From Paracoccaceae bacterium (GTDB lineage: Bacteria; Pseudomonadota; Alphaproteobacteria; Rhodobacterales; Rhodobacteraceae), in NCBI GenBank assembly GCA_019429405.1, contig JAHYIZ010000017.1, positions 1 through 56,216 on the forward strand: 56,216 nt of DNA. Reading direction: 5' to 3'. How positions within the stretch are numbered: the stretch's first letter is position 1; each line of letters opens with the position of its first letter. Of this stretch, positions 10,347 to 18,760 are shown one piece after another. A model generated the notes under the pieces. The model was not told the DNA's origin. It saw only the letters and a program-made list of their open reading frames with translations, and ran no database searches. Made by a program: the position numbers and the translations under genes.

Positions 10347-10952
10347 TCAGGCCGCTTTCACAGCCGCGTCTGCTGCGCGCGCGGCCTTGGTGGCATTGGC
10401 CCACCAGACGATGTCATCAAGCAGCGCCTTGGCGGAAGGCGCGATATGCGCTTCGATCTCGCTCATCGGGGCGTTTTTGCCCATCGGCGAGATTGCCATG
10501 AAATCGGCGCCGCCGATATGCACCGCGTGGCGCACCGGCGCCATTTGCAGCTCTACCGCGATGCCGCGCAGATGCTCGATCGCGCGCGCCGCGCCCACAC
10601 CGCCGTACCCCACGGCACCGGCGGGCTTGTGCACCCACTCCTTGTAGGCCTGGTCGAGCGCGTTCTTCAGCGCGGCGGTGATCGAGTGGTTGTATTCGGC
10701 CACCACGAACACGAAACCATCGTATTCGCCGATCTTGTTCTGCCAGGCGACGGCCTTGGCATCCTGGCTGGGCATCCAGGCGTTCGAGGCCATTTCGGCA
10801 AAGAACGGCAGGTCATAGTCGCGCAGATCGACGATTTCGGCGTTGATATCGCCGCGCGCATTGGCCTGCGCCAGAATCCACTGGGCGGGTTTGTCGGCAA
10901 GGCGGGTGGCGCGGGTCGAGCCGATGATGATAGCGATTTTCGGTTTGGTCAT
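10347..10952 (-). CDS. NADPH-dependent FMN reductase family protein
   Basis: A 201-residue flavodoxin-like reductase. The N-terminus KPKIAIIIGSTRATRLADKP matches the phosphate-binding GSxR loop of NADPH-dependent FMN reductases/azoreductases, and FVFVVAEYNHSITAALKNALD is the second flavin-contact segment (PEYNxSxPxxLKNAID in the family). These homodimers reduce FMN, quinones or azo compounds in the cytoplasm. The start at 10952 is where homology begins; upstream in-frame ATGs add residues with no family match. The gene runs against cobS and cobT and occupies the insert between them, which suggests it arrived with that segment. The true substrate is not evident. The 160-base gap before cobT shows no clear site. 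Confidence 0.88.
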   Translation of the reverse strand: MTKPKIAIIIGSTRATRLADKPAQWILAQANARGDINAEIVDLRDYDLPFFAEMASNAWMPSQDAKAVAWQNKIGEYDGFVFVVAEYNHSITAALKNALDQAYKEWVHKPAGAVGYGGVGAARAIEHLRGIAVELQMAPVRHAVHIGGADFMAISPMGKNAPMSEIEAHIAPSAKALLDDIVWWANATKAARAADAAVKAA

Positions 10953-11114
10953 GAAAGCCTCCGGGCTGGTGGAAATTGGTCTCGTGTTCCATAAAGGCAT
11001 TGCAGGGGCTGCACACAATACGCCGATGCGCGCAATGATCGTGCACGCGCGCACATATTAACCGCTTGGCAGCCCGCTCTTGCCGCCGCCCCTGCGGGGT
11101 GCTTAATCTGGGCC

Positions 11115-12977
11115 ATGATGAAACCAAGCGACAACCCCGCCGACCCGTTCAAGAAAGCGCTCGCCGATGTCACGCGCACGCTGGCTGATGAGCCCGAACT
11201 GACGGTCTCTTTCTCGGTCGATCCGCCCGGCAATGTCGGTGAGGCCATGCGCTTGCCGCAGGTCAGCCGCCGTATGAGCCGTGATGAGGTGCTGCTGGCG
11301 CGCGGCACGGCCGACGCTTTCGCGCTGCGTCGTCGCCACCACGACGATGCCACCTATGCCCGCTACACGCCGCAGGGCCAGATGGCGCGCGACCTTTACG
11401 AGGCGATGGAGCATGCCCGCTGCGAGGCGCTTGGCGCGCGCGAAATGCCCGGCACGCTTTCCAACATTGACGCCAAGATCGCGCATGAGGCCGAGCGCAA
11501 GGGCTATGGCCAGGTGCGCGACCAGTCCGAGGCGCCTTTGTCGGTTGCGGCGGGGTATCTGGTTCGCGAACTGGGCACCAGCCACCCGCTGCCCGCCGCC
11601 GCCGCGCATTTGACCAATCTCTGGCGCCCGTTCATCGAGGAACAGGCCGGGGGCACGCTGGAAGGGCTGGCCGACGTGCTGGCCGACCAAGCCGCCTTCG
11701 CCCGCCTTACGCGCCGGGTGATCGCCGACCTTGGCTATGGCGAAGAGCTGGGCGACGACCCCGACGCCGAAGACGATGAGGCCGAAGATAACGCCGAGCA
11801 GGACGAGCAAGCGGGCGATAATCAGGCACGCGACGAAAGCGACGACTCCGAGGCCAGCGCCGAGCGCGCGCAAGATGCGCAAGACGACGCCACCCAAACC
11901 AGCGTCAGCAGCGATGACATGGCCGACGAGCAGATGGCCGAAGATGCCGAGATGCCCGAGGCCGAAGCCCCGCCCGAGCCCCCGGCGCCCGCACCGCATT
12001 CGGCCGCCGACCCCAATTACAAGGTCTTTGCCACCGAGTTTGATGAGGAAATCAAGGCCGAAGACCTGGCTGACCCGGCCGAGCTGGAACGCCTGCGCGC
12101 CTACCTCGACCAGCAGCTTGAACCGCTGAAAGGCGCCGTCAGCCGCCTGGCCAACAAATTGCAGCGCCGCCTGCAGGCGCAGCAGAACCGCGCGTGGGAA
12201 TTTGATCTTGAAGAAGGCATGCTGGATGCCGGGCGGCTGGCGCGGGTGGTGGCAAACCCGACCATGCCGCTCAGCTTCAAGGTTGAAAAAGATACAGAGT
12301 TCAGAGATACTTGCGTGACGTTGTTGCTGGATAATTCGGGCAGCATGCGGGGCCGCCCGATTTCTATTGCCGCGATCTGCGCCGATGTCTTGGCGCGCAC
12401 GCTGGAACGCTGTCAGGTCAAGGTGGAAATCCTCGGCTTCACCACCCGCGCCTGGAAAGGCGGGCAAAGCCGCGAGCGGTGGCTGAATGGCGGGCGGGTG
12501 CAGCAGCCGGGGCGGCTGAATGACCTGCGCCATATCATCTACAAGGGCGCCGATACGCCATGGCGGCGGGTGCGCAACAATCTTGGCCTGATGATGAAAG
12601 AGGGGCTGTTGAAGGAAAACATTGACGGCGAGGCGCTCGAATGGGCGCATCGGCGCATGTTGGCCCGCAACGAGGCGCGCAAGATCTTGATGGTCATTTC
12701 GGATGGTGCCCCGGTTGACGACTCAACTTTGTCGGTCAACCCCGCGAATTACCTTGAAAAACACCTGCGTGATGTGATCGCTATGGTGCAGCGGCGCCGG
12801 GCGGTGGAACTGATTGCCATTGGCATCGGGCATGACGTCACGCGCTATTACGAACACGCCGTGACCATTACCGATGTCGAGCAGCTTGCGGGCGCCATGA
12901 CCGAACAGCTTGCCGCCCTTTTCGACAGCGACCCCCGCGCCCGCGCGCGATTTTTGGGAATCAAGAAAGCTAGCTGA
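11115..12977 (+). CDS. cobT: Aerobic cobaltochelatase subunit CobT
   Basis: A 620-residue partner of CobS in aerobic cobalt insertion. The N-terminal 220 residues are the CobT domain (for example [20 protein letters not shown]). A long Asp/Glu-rich linker spans about residues 212-290, as in other CobT and the magnesium-chelatase D subunit. The C-terminal von Willebrand A domain carries the MIDAS motif DNSGSM (406-411) and a [13 protein letters not shown] segment. The stop TGA overlaps the ATG of the next gene by one base. CobT normally sits next to cobS; the separation here is described under findings. The ATG at 11115 is followed by a second ATG that could also serve. Confidence 0.97.
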   Translation: MMKPSDNPADPFKKALADVTRTLADEPELTVSFSVDPPGNVGEAMRLPQVSRRMSRDEVLLARGTADAFALRRRHHDDATYARYTPQGQMARDLYEAMEHARCEALGAREMPGTLSNIDAKIAHEAERKGYGQVRDQSEAPLSVAAGYLVRELGTSHPLPAAAAHLTNLWRPFIEEQAGGTLEGLADVLADQAAFARLTRRVIADLGYGEELGDDPDAEDDEAEDNAEQDEQAGDNQARDESDDSEASAERAQDAQDDATQTSVSSDDMADEQMAEDAEMPEAEAPPEPPAPAPHSAADPNYKVFATEFDEEIKAEDLADPAELERLRAYLDQQLEPLKGAVSRLANKLQRRLQAQQNRAWEFDLEEGMLDAGRLARVVANPTMPLSFKVEKDTEFRDTCVTLLLDNSGSMRGRPISIAAICADVLARTLERCQVKVEILGFTTRAWKGGQSRERWLNGGRVQQPGRLNDLRHIIYKGADTPWRRVRNNLGLMMKEGLLKENIDGEALEWAHRRMLARNEARKILMVISDGAPVDDSTLSVNPANYLEKHLRDVIAMVQRRRAVELIAIGIGHDVTRYYEHAVTITDVEQLAGAMTEQLAALFDSDPRARARFLGIKKAS

Positions 12978-14782
12978 TGTTTCAATTATTTACCGCTGAA
13001 ACCTCACCTGAAAACGGCGCCGCGCGACTAGCCGCATTGCGCGCGGTCATGGTCTCTGAGGGGCTGGCGGGCTACATCGTGCCGCAGACCGATGTGCATC
13101 AGGGCGAATATCTGGCACCGCGAGACGCGCGGCTGGCGTGGTTGACAGGCTTTACCGGGTCTGCCGGTTTCGCGATTGTTCTCAATAACATGGCGGGTAT
13201 CTTTATTGACGGTCGCTACCGCGTGCAGGTGCGTGCCGAGGTCGATCTGGCGGTCTTCACCCCGGTGCACTGGCCCGAAACCAAGCCCGCCGACTGGCTG
13301 GTCGAGCATCTGCCGAAGGGCGGCCGCGTGGGGTTCGACCCGTGGCTGCACAGCCAGAAACAAATCGTAGAGCTTGAGGCGGCACTTGAAGAACATGGGC
13401 TAACCTTATGTCCAACAAGAAATTTTGTTGATCAGATCTGGGCAGATCAGCCCGGCGCAGCGCTTGCCGCAGCCGCTATCCACCCGCTAGAGTTCGCGGG
13501 TGAGGCCAGCAGTGCCAAGCGCGCCCGGCTTGCCGAGGCGCTTTGCAAGGCGGGGCACAAGGCAGCGGTGCTGACGCTGACCGATTCGATCGCCTGGCTT
13601 TTGAACATTCGCGGTGCCGATATTGCGCACAACCCGGTGGTGCAGGCTTTCGCAGTGCTGCATGACACGGGCAACCTCACGCTGTTTGCCGCTGCAGAAA
13701 AGTTTGGCCCCAAGCTTTTGGCGCATTTCGGCGCGCAAGTGCGGCTGCGCCCTTTTGCGGCCTTCGCGCCCGCCTTGCGCGGGCTTGTCGGCCCGGTGCG
13801 GGTTGATCCGGCCAGCGTGCCGCGGCAGGTGGTGCTGGAGTTGCAGGAGGCCGGGGTTGCGGTGACCTTTGCCGATGACCCCTGCATCTTGCCCAAGGCC
13901 TGCAAGAACCCGGTCGAACTGGCGGGCGCGCGCGCGGCGCACCAGCGCGACGGCGCCGCGATGGTCGAGTTTCTGGCTTGGCTTGAGGCGCAGGCGCCGC
14001 AAGGCGATTTGACCGAGATTGACGTGGTAAAGCGGCTTGAGGGCTTTCGTGCCGCAACCAATGCCTTGCGCGAGATCGCCTTTGACACGATTTGCGGCGC
14101 CGGGGCCAACGGCGCCATCGTGCATTACCGTGTCAGCGAGGCCTCCAACGCGCCGATCCGCCCCGGCGAGTTGCTGCTGGTCGATTCGGGCGGGCAATAC
14201 GCCGACGGCACCACCGATATCACCCGCACCCTTGCCGTTGGGGCCGTGCGCGAAGATGCCCGCGCCCCCTATACCCGCGTGCTGCAAGGCATGATCACGC
14301 TGAGCCGCCTGCGCTTTCCCAAGGGGCTGGCGGGGCGCGATATCGAGGCGCTGGCGCGCGCGCCGCTGTGGCTTGCGGGGCAGGATTATGACCACGGCAC
14401 CGGGCACGGGGTCGGGTCATACCTCTGTGTGCATGAGGGGCCGGCGCGGCTGTCGCGGCTTTCCGAAGTGCCGCTTGCCCCCGGCATGATCCTTTCAAAC
14501 GAGCCGGGCTATTACCGCGAGGGCGCCTTTGGCATTCGCATCGAGAACCTGATGGTCGTGGCTGAGGCGCCAGCGCTGGCGGGCGCCGATGCGCGCGAAA
14601 TGCTGGCCTTTGAAACGCTGACGCTGGTGCCGATCGACACCCGGCTGGTCATGGTGGACATGCTGACCGGGCCCGAGCGCGACTGGCTGAACGCCTATCA
14701 CGCCCGCGTGCTGGCCGAGGTGGGGCCGAGGGTTTCGCCCGAGGCGGCGGCTTGGCTGGTGCAGGCCTGTGCGCCGGTCTGA
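12977..14782 (+). CDS. Xaa-Pro aminopeptidase (M24B family)
   Basis: A 601-residue metallopeptidase that removes the N-terminal residue from peptides with proline at position two. It has the three-part layout of long eukaryote-like APP1 enzymes: two creatinase N-like domains (about 1-300) and a pita-bread catalytic domain (about 310-540). The five metal ligands are visible: Asp403 (LLLVDSGG), Asp414 (GTTDITRT), His477 (GTGHGVG), Glu509 (SNEPGYY) and Glu523 (GIRIEN), so the enzyme should be active with two Mn or similar ions. It starts one base inside the cobT stop, implying translational coupling, although there is no functional tie to cobalamin. Confidence 0.95.
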   Translation: MFQLFTAETSPENGAARLAALRAVMVSEGLAGYIVPQTDVHQGEYLAPRDARLAWLTGFTGSAGFAIVLNNMAGIFIDGRYRVQVRAEVDLAVFTPVHWPETKPADWLVEHLPKGGRVGFDPWLHSQKQIVELEAALEEHGLTLCPTRNFVDQIWADQPGAALAAAAIHPLEFAGEASSAKRARLAEALCKAGHKAAVLTLTDSIAWLLNIRGADIAHNPVVQAFAVLHDTGNLTLFAAAEKFGPKLLAHFGAQVRLRPFAAFAPALRGLVGPVRVDPASVPRQVVLELQEAGVAVTFADDPCILPKACKNPVELAGARAAHQRDGAAMVEFLAWLEAQAPQGDLTEIDVVKRLEGFRAATNALREIAFDTICGAGANGAIVHYRVSEASNAPIRPGELLLVDSGGQYADGTTDITRTLAVGAVREDARAPYTRVLQGMITLSRLRFPKGLAGRDIEALARAPLWLAGQDYDHGTGHGVGSYLCVHEGPARLSRLSEVPLAPGMILSNEPGYYREGAFGIRIENLMVVAEAPALAGADAREMLAFETLTLVPIDTRLVMVDMLTGPERDWLNAYHARVLAEVGPRVSPEAAAWLVQACAPV

Positions 14783-14868
14783 CTGCGCGACAATTGGCGC
14801 ATTGACCCCGGCGCCGCTATCAGGCCAAGGGCTGCGCGCCTAAGCTGCGCCAACGAGGTGATGCGACG

Positions 14869-16248
14869 ATGACCCCTGAAGCACTGTCTGCCCTGACCGC
14901 GTTGCTAGGCCAACGCCTTTCCACCTCGCGCGCCGATCGCGAGGCGCACGGCCATTCTGAAACCTGGTTCGCGCCAACCCCGCCCGAGGCGGTGGCATGG
15001 CCCGAAACCACCGCCGAGGTTTCTGAGATTCTGAAAATCTGCAGCGCGCATCGGGTGCCCGTGGTGGCTTTTGGCGCGGGCAGCTCGCTTGAAGGGCACA
15101 CGCTGGCGGTGCAGGGCGGCATCAGCCTTGATATGGGGCGCATGAACCGGGTGCTGGCGGTGCATGGCGCCGACATGCAGGCAGTGGTGCAGCCGGGCGT
15201 CACCCGCGAGGCGCTCAACACCGAATTGCGCGCCACAGGGCTGTTCTTCCCCGTCGATCCGGGCGCCAACGCCAGCCTTGGCGGCATGGCGGCCACGCGT
15301 GCCTCGGGCACCACAACGGTGCGCTATGGCAGCATGCGCGCCAATGTGCTGGCGCTTGAGGTGGTGCTGGCCGACGGGCGCATCTTGCGCACCGGCAGCC
15401 GGGCGGCAAAGACTTCGTCGGGGTATGACCTGACGGCGCTGATGCTGGGGTCCGAAGGCACGCTGGGCATCATCACCGAGTTGACCTTGCGCCTGCATGG
15501 TCAGCCCGAGGCGGTGTCAGCGGCGGTCTGTGCCTTTGACAGCCTGCATGTGGCGGTCGAAACCGTGATGGCGACGATTCAGCTTGGCATCGGCATGGCA
15601 CGGATGGAGTTTGTCGATGCGGCCGTGGTGCGCGCCTTCAACCTTTATGCTGGCGTGCAAATGCCTGAAAAGCCTCATCTTCTGGTCGAATTCAACGGCT
15701 CGCCCGCGACCGCGGCCGAAGAGGCGCGGCGCTTTGGCGAGGTGGTGGCCGAAATGGGTGGCGCCGATTTCAGCTGGGCCACCACGGCCGAGGCGCGCGG
15801 CAAGCTTTGGAAAATGCGCCACGCGGCCTATCCGGCCTGCCTTGCCTCGCGCCCCGGCTCGGTTGGCCTTGTGACCGACATTTGCGTGCCGATTTCGCGA
15901 TTGTCGGAAGCAGTTGAGCAGACCCGCGACGACATTGCCGCCGAAGGGCTGATGGGGCCGATTCTGGGCCATGTAGGCGACGGCAATTTTCATGCCATTC
16001 TGCTGCTGGCGCCCGACAACGCTGACGAGATGGCGCGCGCCAAGCGGGTGGCGGCGCGCATGGCCGAACGCGCCCTGGCCTTGGGTGGCACTGTGACCGG
16101 CGAGCACGGCATCGGCATTGGCAAGCGCGGCTATATGGCGGCCGAGCACGGGCAGGGCTGGCAGGTGATGGGCGCGATCAAGGCCGCACTCGACCCGCTG
16201 GGCATTCTCAACCCCGGCAAGGTCGTGCCCGACCGGGACGCGCCATGA
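14869..16248 (+). CDS. FAD-binding oxidoreductase, D-lactate dehydrogenase (cytochrome)/GlcD-like
   Basis: A 459-residue flavoprotein of the VAO/PCMH family. The FAD-binding half shows PVVAFGAGSSLEGHTLAVQGG and VDPGANASLGGMAATRASGT, and the cap/catalytic half shows LGHVGDGNFHAILL, GGTVTGEHGIGIGKR and the terminal NPGKVVP. This is the pattern of D-2-hydroxyacid dehydrogenases that oxidise D-lactate or similar acids and pass electrons to cytochrome or ETF. The two conserved histidines of the HVGDGNFH and GEHGIG motifs are present. A glycolate oxidase GlcD or another D-2-hydroxy acid substrate is possible. The downstream NTF2-like gene overlaps its stop in an ATGA junction, so they are co-translated. 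Confidence 0.92.
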   Translation: MTPEALSALTALLGQRLSTSRADREAHGHSETWFAPTPPEAVAWPETTAEVSEILKICSAHRVPVVAFGAGSSLEGHTLAVQGGISLDMGRMNRVLAVHGADMQAVVQPGVTREALNTELRATGLFFPVDPGANASLGGMAATRASGTTTVRYGSMRANVLALEVVLADGRILRTGSRAAKTSSGYDLTALMLGSEGTLGIITELTLRLHGQPEAVSAAVCAFDSLHVAVETVMATIQLGIGMARMEFVDAAVVRAFNLYAGVQMPEKPHLLVEFNGSPATAAEEARRFGEVVAEMGGADFSWATTAEARGKLWKMRHAAYPACLASRPGSVGLVTDICVPISRLSEAVEQTRDDIAAEGLMGPILGHVGDGNFHAILLLAPDNADEMARAKRVAARMAERALALGGTVTGEHGIGIGKRGYMAAEHGQGWQVMGAIKAALDPLGILNPGKVVPDRDAP

Positions 16249-16634
16249 GCCTCGCCGCCCCTGCCGACCTGCCGCGCGCCTTTGCCGCCGCTTGGGCGGC
16301 GCGCGATGCCGCAGCACTGGCCGAATTGTTCGCGGAAGACGCCGATTTTGTCAGCCTGACCGGTGGCGCCGCCGAGGGGCGCGCTGCCATTGCCGATCTC
16401 TTCGCCGCCGAATTTGCCGGGGCATTTGCCCGCGCCCGGCTGGTGACGGGGCGGTTGAAGCTGCGCCCGCTCGGGCCGCATGCGGCGGTGGTGTTGCAGC
16501 GCTTCGTGCTTTCCGGGTTGACGCACGCCGATGGCTCGGATGCGGGGCGCATCGGCGCGCTTTTCGCCGCCACGCTCAGCCCCACCGCGCAGGGCTGGCA
16601 GGTGATCGCAGCACAGTTCGTGGCCGAGGCCTAA
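16245..16634 (+). CDS. NTF2/SnoaL-like small protein (SgcJ/EcaC type)
   Basis: A 129-residue protein with the cone-shaped NTF2-like fold signature: an N-terminal helix pair (AAWAARDAAALAELFAEDADF), then a small-residue loop and beta strands including RLKLRPLGPHAAVVLQ-like segments. Such proteins bind or turn over small hydrophobic molecules, or are non-catalytic partners. It shares an ATGA overlap with the flavin-dependent dehydrogenase upstream and so probably works alongside it, possibly as an accessory. It converges with the nucleoside hydrolase gene, and the two stop codons overlap by four bases. No catalytic residues can be assigned with confidence. Confidence 0.75.
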   Translation: MSLAAPADLPRAFAAAWAARDAAALAELFAEDADFVSLTGGAAEGRAAIADLFAAEFAGAFARARLVTGRLKLRPLGPHAAVVLQRFVLSGLTHADGSDAGRIGALFAATLSPTAQGWQVIAAQFVAEA

Positions 16635-17569
16635 AGCCGCCCGATCCTCTCGGTCAGCAAGGCAAAAAACCCGTCGGCGTCAACCTCGCGCATGAACATG
16701 GCGTTGGGCGGACGGGGCGTGACGTGCCACCAGTCGGCCACGGTCATGCCGCGCGTCAGGGCGCTGGCGGTTTCGATTTCCACGTTGATGTGGCGGCCTT
16801 GAAAGAGGCCGGGGGCAAGCAGGTAGGCGATCACGCAGGGGTCATGCAGCGGGGCGCCGTCAGAGCCGTATTTTGCCATGTCAAAGCGTTCAAAAAAGTC
16901 GGTCCAGCTTGCCACGGCGTGCCCGACGCGGGTGCCAAGCGCGCGAAAGCCCTCGATCCGTGCGCGGGTGGTCAGCACCCTATGCGTGACATCGAGCGGC
17001 ATCACCACCAGCGGAACGCCAGATTTGAACACGATATCCGCGGCTTCCGGGTCAACGTAAATGTTGAACTCAGCGGCGGGTGTGGTGTTTCCACCTTCAA
17101 AACAGCCGCCCCCCATCAGCACGATTTCGGCTACGCGCGAAACAATCTCGGGGGCTCGTGTGAACGCGGTGGCGATGTTGGTCAGCGGGCCGAGCGGGCA
17201 GAGCGTCACCGTGCCTTCGGGCAACGCGCGCAAGCTTTCGATGATGAAATCGACCGCATGGAGGGGTTGCAGCGGCATTTCTGGCTCGGGCAGGGCGATG
17301 CCATCCAGTCCCGATTTGCCGTGCACATATTCGGCCGTCACCAGATCGCGCGCCAAGGGTCGGTCGCAACCTGCAAACACCGGCACCGCCGGGCGGCCCG
17401 CAAGTTCGCACACCACCCGCGCGTTGCGCGCGGTCAGTGCCAGCGGCACGTTGCCCGCGACACAGGTGATGCCCAGAACCTCAAGCTCGGGGCTGGCCAG
17501 TGCGAGCAGAATTGCCACGGCGTCATCCTGGCCGGGATCGGTGTCGATGATGATCTTGCGCGGGGTCAT
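16631..17569 (-). CDS. Inosine-uridine preferring nucleoside hydrolase
   Basis: A 312-residue ribohydrolase that splits the N-glycosidic bond of nucleosides for salvage. The N-terminal calcium-binding signature KIIIDTDPGQDDAVAIL is complete (DTDxGxDD). Further support comes from CPLGPLTNIATAF, the VLMGGGCFEGGNTTPAAEFN segment that holds substrate-binding residues, and a C-terminal HDPCVIAYLL with the family Asp ligand. The start at 17569 places Met just before TPRKIIIDTDPG; upstream in-frame Met codons add unrelated residues. It stands alone between an opposing gene and an iron-binding protein gene. Preference between purine and pyrimidine nucleosides cannot be read from the sequence. Confidence 0.95.
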   Translation of the reverse strand: MTPRKIIIDTDPGQDDAVAILLALASPELEVLGITCVAGNVPLALTARNARVVCELAGRPAVPVFAGCDRPLARDLVTAEYVHGKSGLDGIALPEPEMPLQPLHAVDFIIESLRALPEGTVTLCPLGPLTNIATAFTRAPEIVSRVAEIVLMGGGCFEGGNTTPAAEFNIYVDPEAADIVFKSGVPLVVMPLDVTHRVLTTRARIEGFRALGTRVGHAVASWTDFFERFDMAKYGSDGAPLHDPCVIAYLLAPGLFQGRHINVEIETASALTRGMTVADWWHVTPRPPNAMFMREVDADGFFALLTERIGRL

Positions 17570-17671
17570 GGCGTCATCCTTGGGCATTTTGGCGCAAGGT
17601 GGCGCGGCGGCGCGGTAATGTCCACATGCCATGGCTGCATTTGGCCATCGCGCCGCCGCCCCAAAGGCCGC

Positions 17672-18676
17672 TCAGCCGTCGAAGTTGACTTCCTGGATCA
17701 GCTTCAGTGCCGCCGGGCGCAATTTGGCCACCTCGATCAAGCCGAGGTCATCGGGTATGAAGTCGCCCCAGCTTGCCACCAGTTCCGACGGCGCAACCCC
17801 CTGTTTTACCGGAAATTCGTGGTTGGTCTGCGCATAGATCGCCTGTGCTTCGTCCGAGGCAAGAAACTCCATCAACTTCAGCGCCGCGTCGTGGTTGGGG
17901 GCCGCTGCGGTCATCGCCACACCCGAGATGTTCATATGCGTGCCGCCGCCTTCAAACACCGGAAACACGATCCGCACCGCATCGGCCCATTGCTTTTGTT
18001 CCGGGTCGGCCAGCATTTCGCCCATGTAATAGGTGTTGCCAAGGCTGATGTCGCAAAGCCCCGCCCAGATCGCCTTGACCTGATCGCGGTCGCCGCCCTC
18101 GGGCTTGCGCGCGAGGTTGGCTTTCAGCCCTTCCAGCCAGGTGCGCGTTTCCGCCTCGCCGTGGTGCGCGAGGTAGGCCGCGACCAGCGCCACGTTATAG
18201 TCGTTGCTGCCTTGGCGGGTGCAAATGCGGCCCTTCCATTTAGGGTCGGCAAGATCTTCGTAGGTTGTCACGTCGGCGTCGGCCACACGGCCGCGTGCCG
18301 CGTAGACGATGCGCGCACGGCTGGTCAGGCCGAACCAGTGCCCCGCCGGGTCACGAAACTCTGCCGGAATGGCGGCCTCGAGCGCGGGCGAGGCCACGGC
18401 CTGCGTCACGCCGGCATCGACCACCTGCGCCAGCCGCGCGATATCGACCGTCATCACCAGATCGGCGGGGCTGCGGCGGCCTTCGGCCAGAAGCCGCTCG
18501 ACCATACCCGAGCCGATGAAGGCGACGTTCACACTGATGCCGGTTTCGCTGGTGAAAGCATCAAACAGCGGCTGCACCAGCTCTGGCTGGCGGTGCGAGT
18601 AGACGTTGACCTCATCTGCCAGTGCCGGAACGGCAATCAGCAGCGAGGTGGCAAGCAGGGCAAGGCGCAAGGACAT
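17672..18676 (-). CDS. fbpA: Ferric iron ABC transporter periplasmic binding protein (FbpA-like)
   Basis: A 334-residue secreted binding protein. Residues 1-20 form a signal peptide ending ALA, so cleavage is expected before DEVNVYSHRQPELV. The ferric-binding family mark is the paired tyrosines in LGNTYYMGEML (Tyr216 and Tyr217), which ligate Fe3+ together with earlier residues. NVYSHRQPELVQPLFDAF is the family start. No permease or ATPase gene is adjacent, so it is an orphan binding protein in this window and its membrane partners must lie elsewhere. Upstream (18715-18760) lie two TGA-N9-TCA-like boxes that suggest iron-dependent repression. Start at 18676 is fixed by the signal peptide. Confidence 0.92.
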   Translation of the reverse strand: MSLRLALLATSLLIAVPALADEVNVYSHRQPELVQPLFDAFTSETGISVNVAFIGSGMVERLLAEGRRSPADLVMTVDIARLAQVVDAGVTQAVASPALEAAIPAEFRDPAGHWFGLTSRARIVYAARGRVADADVTTYEDLADPKWKGRICTRQGSNDYNVALVAAYLAHHGEAETRTWLEGLKANLARKPEGGDRDQVKAIWAGLCDISLGNTYYMGEMLADPEQKQWADAVRIVFPVFEGGGTHMNISGVAMTAAAPNHDAALKLMEFLASDEAQAIYAQTNHEFPVKQGVAPSELVASWGDFIPDDLGLIEVAKLRPAALKLIQEVNFDG

Positions 18677-18714
18677 GGGATCGGCTCCGCAGGTTGATGT
18701 CTGCGCGAGGTTAA

Positions 18715-18760
18715 ACCTGATAGAAACACTCAGGTCAATAGCCGACAAAGATACTCAGGT
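18715..18760 (-). promoter_or_regulatory. Tandem iron-responsive-operator-like boxes upstream of fbpA
   Basis: Box 1 (18715-18735) is a perfect inverted repeat, ACCTGA-N9-TCAGGT. Box 2 (18740-18760) keeps one arm intact, AGCCGA-N9-TCAGGT, and is centred 25 bases away. Both contain the TGA-N9-TCA pattern (CGA in one arm of box 2) known from RirA-type and related iron operators in alphaproteobacteria. They lie 39 bases before the fbpA start, and box 2 overlaps the stop codon of the upstream ABC-F gene. Confidence 0.6.

Noticed and set aside
11103-12650. Minus-strand frame opposite cobT, including membrane-like Ile/Leu/Val stretches
   Set aside because: The hydrophobic stretches are the reverse complement of the cobT Asp/Glu-rich linker, not a real membrane protein.
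16292-18697. Long open frame on the plus strand across the nucleoside hydrolase and fbpA
   Set aside because: It runs antisense to two well-supported genes and shows low-complexity His/Arg/Gly-rich sequence typical of shadow frames.
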